Of a stretch of 54,260 nucleotides of DNA, positions 23,208 through 32,356 are shown one piece after another. Source of the DNA: a virus; the IMG/VR virus record IMGVR_UViG_3300036861_000225, positions 1 to 54,260 of that record; one strand, 5' to 3'. Numbering within the stretch: the first letter of the stretch is position 1; every line of letters starts with the position of its first letter. A program made the translations under genes and the position numbers. The notes beneath the pieces are model-generated. The model had not been told where the DNA came from. It saw only the letters and a list, made by a program, of their open reading frames with translations, and ran no database searches.

Positions 23208-23728
23208 AGCCCAGTGAACGTCGAATGCTTCTCCAGCATGCTCGCTTGCTTGAGCTGCTTCACTATGACCCGGAAACAGGGCAGTTCACGTGGCGCGTTG
23301 ATCCCAACCCGATCAAGAAGGGGCGGACGCAGGCCGGTGACGTCGCGGGCACGCTGACTTCTTGCGGCTACGTGTCGATCAACATCCAGGGTACGCACTA
23401 CTACGCGCACCGGCTGGCGGTCTTCTACGTGACCGGGGAGTGGCCTTCACATGAGATCGACCACAAGAACGGGAAACGTGCGGATAACTGCTGGCTGAAT
23501 CTGCGCCACGCGACAGAAAAGCAGCAGCGTGAGAACGCAACGCCCCAACGACGGTCCCAGAGCGGGGTCCGCGGTGTCTACTGGTTCAAGCGAACGCAGC
23601 AATGGCGAGCAGTCATCAACCACGATAAGCGGGCGTTCTCGCTCGGCTACCATGACTCTCTTCTCGACGCCGTAGCGGCGCGGCTGCGTGCTGAACGCGC
23701 GCTGTTCACCCACCATCGGGAGCACTGA
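23204..23728 (+). CDS. HNH-AP2 homing endonuclease, copy 3
   Basis: 174 aa from ATG 23204 (an internal ATG at 23225 is the alternative start). YDPETGQFTWRV, YAHRLAVFYVTGEWPSHEID, HKNGKRADNCWLNLR and an AP2-like SGVRGVYWFKRTQQWRAVI identify the same family as the other copies. It is inserted among the internal-virion protein genes, 2 nt before the next one. Confidence 0.88.
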   Translation: MKPSERRMLLQHARLLELLHYDPETGQFTWRVDPNPIKKGRTQAGDVAGTLTSCGYVSINIQGTHYYAHRLAVFYVTGEWPSHEIDHKNGKRADNCWLNLRHATEKQQRENATPQRRSQSGVRGVYWFKRTQQWRAVINHDKRAFSLGYHDSLLDAVAARLRAERALFTHHREH

Positions 23729-23730
23729 GC

Positions 23731-24021
23731 ATGGCAGGCGGATACGGAGTAGGCGCTTCTCTCGCGAGTGTCGGCCGCGCAGGCGGCGGGCTGGCCGGCG
23801 CGGCCGAGAGCCGCGAGCAGCAGGCCATGCAGATGCTCGGCGACGTCGCGGCGCAGGAAACGCAGCGCAACGTCACGAACAAACAGATCGCGGCGCAGGA
23901 GAAGGCCGGCAACATGCAGCTCGGTTCGACCTTGGGCGCCGCAGTTGGAACTGCGGTCATGCCCGGCGTCGGAACGCTGATCGGCGGCGTTTTGGGCGGT
24001 CTTGCGGGCGGCCTTTTCTAG
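23731..24021 (+). CDS. Glycine-zipper internal virion protein, 96 aa
   Basis: Starts MAGGYGVGASLASVGRAGGG and ends in a classic glycine zipper (GAAVGTAVMPGVGTLIGGV, then LGGLAGGLF). Such segments insert into membranes, consistent with a small ejection or pore protein. Placed between the HNH insertion and the large ejection proteins. Confidence 0.7.
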   Translation: MAGGYGVGASLASVGRAGGGLAGAAESREQQAMQMLGDVAAQETQRNVTNKQIAAQEKAGNMQLGSTLGAAVGTAVMPGVGTLIGGVLGGLAGGLF

Positions 24022-24030
24022 GAACAAGAC

Positions 24031-26085
24031 ATGGCTTACGGCCTCGGTGGAGCAATCGCGCAAGGGCTGGAATCCGGCTTCCAAATGGGCCGGCAGGTCG
24101 ACATCGATCGCGCGGCCGCGCAAGAGCGCGAGCGACAGATCGCGCGGCAAACCGTCATCGACGAGCGCGCGGCCAAGGCTGCGGAGCTCGCGGAGACCCA
24201 CAACGCGCTCGCGGCCAGCCGCGAACGGCTCGGCATGCTCGCGACCGAGGGCGCCGGGCTCGCGCAGCAGTACGGCGGGGATGTGACGAAGATCCCGATC
24301 GACGTGCAGACCGAATACGCCACGCGCGCCGCCACGGCGCGCCGCGGGCACGAGGATCTGCTCAACAAGGTCGCGCCCATGGCGCAGGAGTGGCGGCAGG
24401 CTGCGCAGGACGACGCCTCGAAAATGTCGGCGGGGCAACTCGATCCGATGGACCCGAAGTACCCGCCTGCGCGGCTGGTGCACACGCTCACTGCCACCGC
24501 GCGCCGGCCGCTGCAAGACTTCATGCCGCAAGGCGACCAACCGGCGCCTGTCACGCAGATGGTCAACGACTTCCGCACCGGTCTCCAGACCGGGAACGAG
24601 GGCATGACGCTGAAGGCCCTGAACGGTCTCTTTGCGCCCGAGCTGAAAACCGGGGTCGGCCAGCCCAGCCCGCACGGTGGCGTCATCGTCGGCAAGCAGG
24701 TCGTGAAGCTGCTGCCGGCGCCGTCCGATCCGAACAACCCCAACGACCCGAACGCCGGCAAGGTCACGCCGGTGCTGCGCGTGTTCGTGCGTGAAGGCCC
24801 GGACTCGCAGGCCGGCGTCGCCGAAACGCGGCAGATGGCCTCGATCGAGCAACAGCGCTACGGCGCGCCGCCGGGCGCAACCGGGCACTACGACGCCCCG
24901 GTGACGCAGAACCGCTCGACGGACCCGAATGACCCGATCGCGCACATCAGCATGGAAGATGCGATGAACCGCATCGGCCAGATGGAAACGCTCGTGTCGG
25001 GGCTGCAAGATCCTGCACTGCGCGCAAAGGTCGACCAGGGCATGAAGGAAGCCGGCGCCACACCGGATGCGTTCTTGGGCGCGCTGTATTCGGTCGGCGG
25101 CAAGATGCCGGCGAAGCAGGAGACCTACGAGAACGTGCCGATCGGCAAGTACGGCACCGTGCGGATCACGAAAGGCCCCACCGGCAAGGAAACCAGCCGC
25201 GAGCTACTGGCGCCACCAGCCGCCGCGGCGCAGACCGGCGGCCCGCTGGCGAAGAAACTCGCCGACATCGAGGCATCGGATCTGTCCGACACCGAGAAGG
25301 AGAAGGCCAAGCGCGTCGCGGCTGGGATCGAGAAGGTCAAGGCTGGTGGCGGCATGGGTGGTGGGGCAGGCGCGGGTGGCGCGGCGAAAGGGATCGACCC
25401 GAAGGTCGTCGACTTCTATGCTCAACTTGCGTGGTCTGGGGACCGGGATTGGCAGGCGGGTCTCGCCCGTGGCAAGGAGGGGCAGAAACTCATTTCCATC
25501 GTGAAGGACCGCATTCCGTCGTGGGGCGAAGAACACGGGCTGACACCACAAGATTACGGTACGACCCGGGCGCAACAGGTCGCGCTGTCGAAGACCTTGA
25601 CCGATCGCCAGAAGTACGTGACTGCAGTTGAGCAACTGAACGGTACGCTGACGCGGCAAGGCGATCTCGTGAAGTCGCTGCTCGCCAAGGGCGGCGCCAC
25701 GGAGGGCGGACCGCTATTCAACAAGCCATTGAACGCGCTCAAGACCGTGCTTGGGGATTCCGACTTCGCGCAACTGCAAGCCGCGCTGCTCGGGCTGTCG
25801 CGCGAGCATCAGCGGGTGCTCACTTCGCCACTGTCCAACGCACAGCTTCACGTTTCGGCGCAAGAGACCGGCGACAAGCTGATCAACGCCAACATGCCGC
25901 CGAGAACGATCGTCGACATCATCGACAACGTGATGAAGAAGGAAGCCCGGAACGGTCTGGAGCAAGGGAAGGCCACGCTTGAAGACACCCGCGCGCAGAT
26001 GCGCGGACTCGGCAAGGCGCCCGGTGGTGCGCCCAAGGTCTCGGCAGAAGATGACGCGCTCATCAACAAGTACCTGAAGAAGTGA
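24031..26085 (+). CDS. Large internal virion/ejection protein, 684 aa
   Basis: ATG at 24031 with AGGA upstream. Begins MAYGLGGAIAQGLESGFQMG, then long charged helices (RAAAQERERQIARQTVIDER), a Gly-rich hinge near 440-460 (GGGMGGGAGAGGAAKG) and further helices. No enzymatic motif seen. Size, composition and place fit the middle ejection protein of a podovirus. Confidence 0.7.
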   Translation: MAYGLGGAIAQGLESGFQMGRQVDIDRAAAQERERQIARQTVIDERAAKAAELAETHNALAASRERLGMLATEGAGLAQQYGGDVTKIPIDVQTEYATRAATARRGHEDLLNKVAPMAQEWRQAAQDDASKMSAGQLDPMDPKYPPARLVHTLTATARRPLQDFMPQGDQPAPVTQMVNDFRTGLQTGNEGMTLKALNGLFAPELKTGVGQPSPHGGVIVGKQVVKLLPAPSDPNNPNDPNAGKVTPVLRVFVREGPDSQAGVAETRQMASIEQQRYGAPPGATGHYDAPVTQNRSTDPNDPIAHISMEDAMNRIGQMETLVSGLQDPALRAKVDQGMKEAGATPDAFLGALYSVGGKMPAKQETYENVPIGKYGTVRITKGPTGKETSRELLAPPAAAAQTGGPLAKKLADIEASDLSDTEKEKAKRVAAGIEKVKAGGGMGGGAGAGGAAKGIDPKVVDFYAQLAWSGDRDWQAGLARGKEGQKLISIVKDRIPSWGEEHGLTPQDYGTTRAQQVALSKTLTDRQKYVTAVEQLNGTLTRQGDLVKSLLAKGGATEGGPLFNKPLNALKTVLGDSDFAQLQAALLGLSREHQRVLTSPLSNAQLHVSAQETGDKLINANMPPRTIVDIIDNVMKKEARNGLEQGKATLEDTRAQMRGLGKAPGGAPKVSAEDDALINKYLKK

Positions 26086-26088
26086 CGC

Positions 26089-29000
26089 ATGCCCTCCTAC
26101 GATGACGTGATGACCGCGCTCCGCAACGCGGACGCTTCCGGCAACGTCGAGGACGCGAAGCGCCTCGCGCAGATCGCGTCGCGGCTGCGCAGCCAGCAGA
26201 CCGAGGCGCCCGTGGCCCCGCCACCCGCAGTCGGGGCGCCGGGAACGGTGCTCGACATCACCGGCGCGCCGACGAACATTTCTCGTGAGGCCACCCTCGC
26301 GATGATCCCGGGCAGCGCGCCGCCTGCGCCGCCTGCGCCGGAGCCGTCGTTTCTGGAGAAGGCCCGTGGCGCGGTCGAAGCGGGGCTAAGTCTAGCGACC
26401 GGGCTCGTCAATGCGCTTCCAGGCGCGGTAGGTGGGTACGTGGGGGGCGCCGTCGGCGCTGCCGAAACTGCGTTGCGCGGTGGCGTGCAGCCCGGCGTGA
26501 TCAACGCGCCGGGCATGCCCGCGGGGGCGCGGATCGGCACGCCGCGGGGCAGCGAGGCCAGTACCCCCATGCTCTCAGCGCTCAACGAGGCGATGGGCCA
26601 AGGCGCGCAGGCCGCAACCTATCAGCCGTCGACCGAGACCGGACAGGAGTACGCCGAGAAGGCCGGCGAAGCGCTGGGCCCGCTGATGGCGACGCTGGGC
26701 GGCCACGCCGGCACGCTGGCGCCCGCGGTTCCTGGCGCGCGGCCCGCGCTTGAGGCAACGGGCACCGCGGCGAAGCGCGTGGGTGCGGCAGCGGTCGAGG
26801 CGGCAGTGCCGACGATCACGCCGCAGCGCGCGGCGAACGTCAGGGCCGGCATGGAGCAAGGACTCACTTTCGCGCCACACCAGCTCGCCGAAAACAAGTT
26901 CGTCAAGATGGCCGGCGAAACGGCCGAGAGCGTGCCGGGATCGTTCGGCGAAATGCGGCGCGCCGATCGGCAGCAGGCTTTCAATCAGGCGCTGATCAAA
27001 CACGTGAACCCTGAAGAGACGGCCACGCGGCTCACGGGCGACGTGCTGGGCGCTGCGATGAACCGCTCGGGCGGCAAGATCGGCGAGATCACGGCGAAGA
27101 CCGAGCTTCCGCTTGAAGACGTGCAGGGTGGCTTCGCGGCGCAGCGCCGCGCGCTGTCGCGCACGACCGAGGACGCGCAGCGCGTGGTCGGCGGCTACAT
27201 CGACGAGTTCGAGAGGCTGGCCGCGGAGAACGGCGGCAGCATCCCCGGGACCGCGTTCAAGGACTTGAACAGCGAGCTCGGCCGCGAGATCCGCGCGAAC
27301 GCCGGCAACCCGCTCGGCAACAAACTGAGCGATCTGCAAGACGTGGTGCTTGATGCCTTCCGCGACAAGCTCAGTGCAGAGGACCGCGCGGCGTACGACA
27401 CGTCACGCAGGGAGTACGCCAAGGCCAAGACGATCCTTCCCCTTGTGGCGAAGTCCGTCGAAGGCGACATCGCGCCTGGAGCGCTGATGAACGCAGTCAC
27501 GGCATCGAAGGCCGGCAAGGAAGCGATGGGCCGCGGCCGCGGAGGCGAGCTGGGCGAGCTGGCGCGCGCTGGCAAGTACCTCGTTGACCAGAAGTCATCG
27601 GGCACTGCCGAACGCAGCCTCGTGTACAAGTTCATCCTCGATCCGATCAAGGAAACGGCCAAGGCCGCGACGATGTACCCGGCCGCAGTGGCGTACAACC
27701 TCGCGGGCCCTGCCGTCGCGCGCGCGATGGTGCGCAAGGGGTTGAAGAAAGGTGGCGCCGAGCTCCCGCCCGAGGAACTGCCGCCCGGCGCTGGCGGGGC
27801 TGCGGAACCGCCTCCCGGTGGCGCTGGCCCGGCTGGCGGGCCGCCCGCGCCGATCGACCCGCGGCTCGCCGAAGTCGAGAAGTTGCGCGCCCAGTCCACG
27901 GACCCGGCGGTGCAGGCCGCGCTCGACGAGCACGCGAAGACCGTGCAGAAGACCATCGCCGCCGAGACCGCGGCGAAAAAGCAGGCGGCCAGTGTCGAGG
28001 CGCTGGAAGCCGCGGCCAAGGCCACGGAAGACCCGGCGTTGCGTAAGACGCTCCAGGCGCGCGCCGACAAGCTGCGCGCCGAGAAGATCCCGGTCGGCGA
28101 GGTGATCGAGGGCCAGCCCGTGATCCCGGTCGAGAAGCCCGGCAAGATCCCCGCAGGCAAGGCGACCGAAGGTCAGCCCGAGATCCCGGTCGGCAAGACC
28201 GAGAAGGTGCCGGCTGGCGAGGCGACCGAGATCGCGCCCGAGGTGGCGCCGGAAGTGACCGCGCCGGAAGTGACCGCGCCGCCCGAACCGCTGCCCGTGG
28301 GCGAGGCGACCGAGCTCAAGCCCACGGTGCCGGTGGGCGAGGCAACCGAGCTCAAGCCCACGGTGCCGGTGGGCGAGGCAACCGAGATCGCGCCCGAGGT
28401 CGTTGCACCCGAGGCGCCGATCCCGGTCGGCGAGGCGACGGAGTTCCCGCCGATCCCGACCGGCGAGGCCACCGAGGTGACGATCGGAGGCGGCAAGGGC
28501 GACTATGCGCACACTGCGCTATTCGACGCGGCTCAGAAGCGCGGGATCGAGACCCGCGGCCGGCGCCCGAGCGAGGTACGCGCCGCGGTCGAGAATGCGG
28601 TGATCAAGGAGCACAAGCTCGGCCCGCAAGATGCGGAACGCGCGAAGGCTGTAGCAAAAGCTCTCGACATCGACGAGAAGGCCGTCGAGAATGCGGCCGT
28701 TCAACACGAACGGAGTCCCCGCATGTTTGATCGCGAGATCGACCGAATCATTGAGCAAGGAACCGCGCAGCCCGAGGCTGCACCCGCTGCCGCCGCGCCG
28801 ACGTACCAGAAAGGCAACTCATGGGTGTTGCGCGAGAAGGCAACGGGCAAGGTGATCATGGAGACCTACGACCCCAAGAAGGTCGCGGCGCTGAACACCG
28901 AGAAGTACGAAGCCGTACCGATCGGCGAGTACCTTGCCGGCGTCAACCGGAAGATCAAGGAAGGAGCGCCCAATGCGCCTGAAACCAAGCAAGCTATTGG

Positions 29001-29760
29001 CAGCAGCGAAAGCGCTGCCGCGAAGCCCGAAGCCACCCAGCGCCCCGCTGGCACAGCTCCAGCCGCAGCCGGGCAACCCGGGGCCAACCGCCCTGCAACG
29101 CCCGGAGCCGAACGTGCGGGGAGTCAGCCCGGCGGATCGAGCGAAAAACGTGGTGTAGATAAGCAAGGCGCCGAGTACACGCTCTCGGTGAAGCCCGAAG
29201 AGTTCGGCGCCGGCCGCGAGAAGACCAAGGCGATCATGGTTGAGGCGCGCGATCCGCAGACCGGCGAGCGCCGCGGCTTCATCGACTTCGCGATCCGGCC
29301 CGATGGCGTGCTCACCGCAGAGAATGCGAGGGTAGCGCCCAACTTCCAGAAGCGCGGCATCGCCGAAATGATGTACAAGGCCGCGCGTGACGCGGGCCAT
29401 GACATCGCGCCGGGGCGCGTGCAGACGGATGCCGGGCAGGCGATGGTTGAAGCGCTCCAGAAGAAGGGGCTCATCAACAAGGAAGCCGAAGGCCCGCGCG
29501 CCAAGGCGAGCGAGCTCGTGAAGGAGCCCAAGGGTTTTGAGAAGGGCGCGCAGAAGAAAGCCGCCCCGCCGATCGCGCACAAGGACCCGGGCGAGCCGGC
29601 CGAAGCCGTGACCCCGAGCGTTGTCGCGCAGTCGCTGGGCAAGAACGCGAAGCCGGCCGAAATGCGCGACACGCTGCTCAAGCAGATCGATGATGCGATT
29701 GCGAAGGCCAAGGCGCGGTTCGCGTCCTGGCTCAAGGAAAACGCCGAACCGCTCGACTGA
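26089..29760 (+). CDS. Giant internal virion protein with PVGEATE repeats and GNAT-like segment, 1223 aa
   Basis: Begins MPSYDDVMTALRNADASGNV, an N-terminus common to large phage virion proteins. Gly-rich segments around 105-135 (GLVNALPGAVGGYVGGAVG) could be membrane-active. Residues about 664-797 are degenerate repeats of the type PVGEATE-(I/L)-x-P. Around 1020-1135 a GNAT-like segment appears (FIDFAIRPDGVLTAENARVA, then QKRGIAEMMYKAARDAG, with the QxxGxA acetyl-CoA loop near 1087-1092). It is probably the largest ejection protein; the enzymatic role is inference. No transglycosylase motif found. Confidence 0.7.
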   Translation: MPSYDDVMTALRNADASGNVEDAKRLAQIASRLRSQQTEAPVAPPPAVGAPGTVLDITGAPTNISREATLAMIPGSAPPAPPAPEPSFLEKARGAVEAGLSLATGLVNALPGAVGGYVGGAVGAAETALRGGVQPGVINAPGMPAGARIGTPRGSEASTPMLSALNEAMGQGAQAATYQPSTETGQEYAEKAGEALGPLMATLGGHAGTLAPAVPGARPALEATGTAAKRVGAAAVEAAVPTITPQRAANVRAGMEQGLTFAPHQLAENKFVKMAGETAESVPGSFGEMRRADRQQAFNQALIKHVNPEETATRLTGDVLGAAMNRSGGKIGEITAKTELPLEDVQGGFAAQRRALSRTTEDAQRVVGGYIDEFERLAAENGGSIPGTAFKDLNSELGREIRANAGNPLGNKLSDLQDVVLDAFRDKLSAEDRAAYDTSRREYAKAKTILPLVAKSVEGDIAPGALMNAVTASKAGKEAMGRGRGGELGELARAGKYLVDQKSSGTAERSLVYKFILDPIKETAKAATMYPAAVAYNLAGPAVARAMVRKGLKKGGAELPPEELPPGAGGAAEPPPGGAGPAGGPPAPIDPRLAEVEKLRAQSTDPAVQAALDEHAKTVQKTIAAETAAKKQAASVEALEAAAKATEDPALRKTLQARADKLRAEKIPVGEVIEGQPVIPVEKPGKIPAGKATEGQPEIPVGKTEKVPAGEATEIAPEVAPEVTAPEVTAPPEPLPVGEATELKPTVPVGEATELKPTVPVGEATEIAPEVVAPEAPIPVGEATEFPPIPTGEATEVTIGGGKGDYAHTALFDAAQKRGIETRGRRPSEVRAAVENAVIKEHKLGPQDAERAKAVAKALDIDEKAVENAAVQHERSPRMFDREIDRIIEQGTAQPEAAPAAAAPTYQKGNSWVLREKATGKVIMETYDPKKVAALNTEKYEAVPIGEYLAGVNRKIKEGAPNAPETKQAIGSSESAAAKPEATQRPAGTAPAAAGQPGANRPATPGAERAGSQPGGSSEKRGVDKQGAEYTLSVKPEEFGAGREKTKAIMVEARDPQTGERRGFIDFAIRPDGVLTAENARVAPNFQKRGIAEMMYKAARDAGHDIAPGRVQTDAGQAMVEALQKKGLINKEAEGPRAKASELVKEPKGFEKGAQKKAAPPIAHKDPGEPAEAVTPSVVAQSLGKNAKPAEMRDTLLKQIDDAIAKAKARFASWLKENAEPLD
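28081..28485 (+). repeat. Degenerate in-frame repeats encoding P(V/I)GEATE modules
   Basis: Repeats of about 39-42 bp with core CCGGTGGGCGAGGC(G/A)ACCGAG lie inside the giant virion protein gene; the two copies at about 28297-28390 are nearly identical. They would encode an extended, acidic, proline-rich linker. Copy number is likely variable between relatives. Confidence 0.7.
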
Positions 29761-29771
29761 AAAGGACGATC

Positions 29772-29933
29772 ATGCCTCTCATCAAGTCCCCCTCCAAGAA
29801 AGCCGTTGGCCCGAACATCAAGGCCGAGCTCATGGCCGGCAAGCCCAAGAAACAGGCTATCGCCATCGCCCTTAGCGTGCAGCGGCGCGCCGGTGGCGGC
29901 AAGCCTGCCCCGAAACCCAAGAAAGGAAAGTGA
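29772..29933 (+). CDS. Small basic phage protein, 53 aa
   Basis: ATG at 29772 with AAAGGA upstream. The product MPLIKSPSKKAVGPNIKAEL... with AGKPKKQAIAIALSVQRRA belongs to a small basic family common in phage genomes near lysis or virion genes (DUF6496-like). DNA or RNA binding is plausible from its charge; function unknown. Confidence 0.75.
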   Translation: MPLIKSPSKKAVGPNIKAELMAGKPKKQAIAIALSVQRRAGGGKPAPKPKKGK

Positions 29934-29936
29934 CCC

Positions 29937-30068
29937 ATGACTATGATTTTCGGCATCCTCATCGGCCTCGCGCTGGGCTGGTTCGGCCACACGTACTGGC
30001 TCAAGCGTCAATCGTCGGCCGGCGGAATCGAGAAGCCTCAAGGCACTGGCGGTCACGGGGAAGAGTGA
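29937..30068 (+). CDS. Single-pass membrane microprotein, 43 aa
   Basis: ATG at 29937 with AAAGGAAAG upstream. MTMIFGILIGLALGWFGHTY forms one transmembrane helix, followed by a short polar tail. The stop overlaps the next ATG. It starts a run of four membrane proteins that precedes the endolysin. Confidence 0.6.
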   Translation: MTMIFGILIGLALGWFGHTYWLKRQSSAGGIEKPQGTGGHGEE

Positions 30069-30478
30069 TGCGCAAGGCGTTCCTGCCGTCGCTGTTGCTG
30101 GTGCTCGTGGTAATCACGCACTACAGCTACGACCTGATCGCCAGTTTCTACGCGAACCAACTGGCCGCAGCGAAGGCGTGGCACTCCGTGCTGCGCGCGG
30201 TGGAGTCGACGGTGCTCTACCTCGCTGTCTGGTCGCTCGTGCCGCTCAAGCCCGCAGCGATCCGCTACGCTGCGGCGCTCGCGTGCACGTGGGGTGCGGC
30301 CGAGTCCGCGCAGATCGCTGCGTGCCGCGTGCTGTACCCGATGGACAGACCCCCGCCTGACACTCCGCTCTATTCAGGGCTGTGCGACAAGGCCACGGGG
30401 CTACCTCTCTACATGATGGTGATCACTGCCATCCTTCTCGTTGCCGTCTTGAGGAAGACAAATGGATCTGCCACCTGA
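30068..30478 (+). CDS. Multi-pass membrane protein, 136 aa
   Basis: ATG at 30068 overlaps the preceding stop. Hydrophobic segments at about 3-22 (AFLPSLLLVLVVITHYSY), 42-58, 62-80 and 112-130 (LYMMVITAILLVAVL) predict three to four membrane spans. Position in the lysis region suggests a role there, but no family is recognised. It overlaps the next gene by 17 nt. Confidence 0.65.
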   Translation: MRKAFLPSLLLVLVVITHYSYDLIASFYANQLAAAKAWHSVLRAVESTVLYLAVWSLVPLKPAAIRYAAALACTWGAAESAQIAACRVLYPMDRPPPDTPLYSGLCDKATGLPLYMMVITAILLVAVLRKTNGSAT

Positions 30479-30767
30479 GGTAAAGGAAGCCGTCCCGGGG
30501 GTCGCAGGCAGCATCACGGCGCTCCTGTTCTTCCGCGACGGCTGGCGGCGCGCCGCGGGTACGCTCGTCGCCGGCGCCGCGATCGCGAAGTTCGTTGGCC
30601 CGTTCATCGCCGTGACGATTGGCAGCAGTTCAGAGGTCGCGGGTTACATCACTGGCCTCTTCGGCATCGCAATCGTGGCGAAAATTTTCGACATGATCAC
30701 GAACTTCGACGCCAAGCAGGCCGCCGCCGACCTGTGGAACGCGATCGTCGAACGGGTGAAGAGGTGA
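30462..30767 (+). CDS. Holin candidate 1, 101 aa
   Basis: ATG at 30462 with GAGGAAG upstream. Three hydrophobic segments (AVPGVAGSITALLFF; AAGTLVAGAAIAKFVGPFIA; VAGYITGLFGIAIVAKIF) and a charged C-terminus (NAIVERVKR) give a class I holin-like layout. Holins form the inner-membrane lesions that release the endolysin. Assigned from topology and position. Confidence 0.65.
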   Translation: MDLPPEVKEAVPGVAGSITALLFFRDGWRRAAGTLVAGAAIAKFVGPFIAVTIGSSSEVAGYITGLFGIAIVAKIFDMITNFDAKQAAADLWNAIVERVKR

Positions 30768-30771
30768 ACCA

Positions 30772-31134
30772 ATGTGGCTCGTTTCCGCTGTCTCTCTGGC
30801 CGTCACGATGCTTCTGTGCATCGTCGGCGTGTTCATCCCGCCTCGCTTCTACGATGACAATCTAGCCCAGCGCGCCGGCATGGCCGGCGTGTTCATCGTG
30901 TGCTGGCCGCGGCTCGTGCACCTGATCGACAACCAAGGCTTCGTCGGCAACTGCTTGCCGGTGGCGGCACAAGTCCTCGGGCACGTCGGACTTGCGCTGT
31001 TCGCGATCGGGACCGCCTACAAGGCGTGGAAGTACCGGCCGCCCAGACTCAGCGATACGCCGCCCCCACCGAAACCGTTGCGAGATCTGCCGCATGCCGA
31101 TGCGCTGCGCGTGGCCGGAAGGGGCAAGCCGTGA
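30772..31134 (+). CDS. Membrane protein / holin candidate 2, 120 aa
   Basis: ATG at 30772 with AGGTG. It has spans at about 3-22 (LVSAVSLAVTMLLCIVGVFI), 38-48 and 68-85 (QVLGHVGLALFAIGTAYKAW) and a Pro-rich cytoplasmic tail. The stop overlaps the GTG of the endolysin gene, so it is translated with it. It could be a holin, antiholin or other lysis regulator. Confidence 0.6.
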   Translation: MWLVSAVSLAVTMLLCIVGVFIPPRFYDDNLAQRAGMAGVFIVCWPRLVHLIDNQGFVGNCLPVAAQVLGHVGLALFAIGTAYKAWKYRPPRLSDTPPPPKPLRDLPHADALRVAGRGKP

Positions 31135-31658
31135 ACGTCGAGCAGCTCGCCGCTGCCTGCGGCTGTTCTCTACCACTTGCGCAGACGTGGCTCGATCCGG
31201 TCAACGAGGCGATGGCCACCTACGACATCAACACGCCAGCGCGGCAAGCTGCCTTCCTGGCCCAGATCGGGCACGAGAGTGGCGGACTGCGCTGGGTGCG
31301 CGAGATCTGGGGCCCGACGCTTGCGCAAGCGGGATACGAGGGGCGCGAGGACTTGGGCAACACCGAGCCCGGCGACGGCCGGCGTTATATGGGCCGCGGG
31401 CTCATCCAAGTCACCGGCCGCGCCAACTACGCACGCATGAGCAACGCGCTGGGACACGACTTCGTGGGCGAACCCGAGGCGCTGGAGCAACCGCACTGGG
31501 CTGCGCTCAGCGCCGGCTGGTACTGGCATGCACGCGGGCTGAACTCGCTTGCCGATGCCGGCGACTTCGAGCGGATCACCCGGCGCATCAACGGCGGGCT
31601 CAACGGGCAAGCGGACCGCGTGGCGCGGTTTGAGAAGGCGCAGCAGGCTCTCGCATGA
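31131..31658 (+). CDS. GH19-type endolysin (peptidoglycan glycosidase)
   Basis: 175 aa from GTG 31131 (GTGA overlap). AAFLAQIGHESGGLRWVRE carries the catalytic glutamate (E49), and RYMGRGLIQVTGRANYARM is the GH19/chitinase-like substrate-groove signature. The enzyme cleaves glycan strands of peptidoglycan. No signal peptide, so release depends on a holin. Full length for single-domain phage GH19 lysins. Confidence 0.92.
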   Translation: MNVEQLAAACGCSLPLAQTWLDPVNEAMATYDINTPARQAAFLAQIGHESGGLRWVREIWGPTLAQAGYEGREDLGNTEPGDGRRYMGRGLIQVTGRANYARMSNALGHDFVGEPEALEQPHWAALSAGWYWHARGLNSLADAGDFERITRRINGGLNGQADRVARFEKAQQALA

Positions 31659-32356
31659 CTCTTCGTTGCTTCATCGGCTGGGACGCGCGCGAGGCGCGCG
31701 CCGCGCGCGTGGCGGCCCGTACGCTCAACGCGCGCAGCACGCTACACGCCGAGTTCTTGCAGCTCGGGCGCTTGCGCGAGACCGGACTGCTGACCCGGCT
31801 CGCGGACCGGCGCAGCCCGGACGGCGGCTACGCGCACCACGACATCATCAGCAACGCGAAAGCGTCGACCGACTTCGCGTTCAGTCGCTTCCTGACGCCG
31901 ATCCTGTGCCAGAGCGGGTGGGCGCTCTTCACAGATTGCGACGTCGTGTTCCTGCGCAACCCGGTGCAGATGCTGCGCGAGGTCGAACCGGGCAAGGCGG
32001 TGTACGTCGTCAAGCACGAGTACGCGCCTGCGGAGTCGACCAAGATGGACGGGCAACCGCAAACGGCCTACGCGCGCAAGAACTGGAGTTCGGTGATCCT
32101 CTGGAACACGGACCATCCCGCGAATCGCCGACTCACGCTGCACGACGTCAACACGCGGCCCGGGCTCTGGCTGCATCAATTCGGATGGCTTGCCGACGAA
32201 GAGATCGGTGCGCTCGATCCCGCGTGGAACTGGCTCGTCAACGTGCAGCCGCGTCCGATGGAAATCGGCATCGCGCACTTCACCCTCGGGGGCCCGTTCA
32301 ACGATGGCTGGAAGGGCGCCGAGCATGACGAGATCTGGCACGAGGCGGCGCGGTGA
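31655..32356 (+). CDS. Glycosyltransferase (GT-A fold, DxD)
   Basis: 233 aa. MTLRCFIGWDAREARAARVA at the start, then STDFAFSRFLTPILCQ and LFTDCDVVFLRNP with the D94-x-D96 metal/nucleotide-sugar motif; HFTLGGPFNDGW near the C-terminus. This is the pattern of family 8-like glycosyltransferases. It overlaps the endolysin stop by 4 nt and the next gene by 4 nt. The acceptor is unknown: virion protein, DNA or host surface glycan. Confidence 0.8.
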   Translation: MTLRCFIGWDAREARAARVAARTLNARSTLHAEFLQLGRLRETGLLTRLADRRSPDGGYAHHDIISNAKASTDFAFSRFLTPILCQSGWALFTDCDVVFLRNPVQMLREVEPGKAVYVVKHEYAPAESTKMDGQPQTAYARKNWSSVILWNTDHPANRRLTLHDVNTRPGLWLHQFGWLADEEIGALDPAWNWLVNVQPRPMEIGIAHFTLGGPFNDGWKGAEHDEIWHEAAR

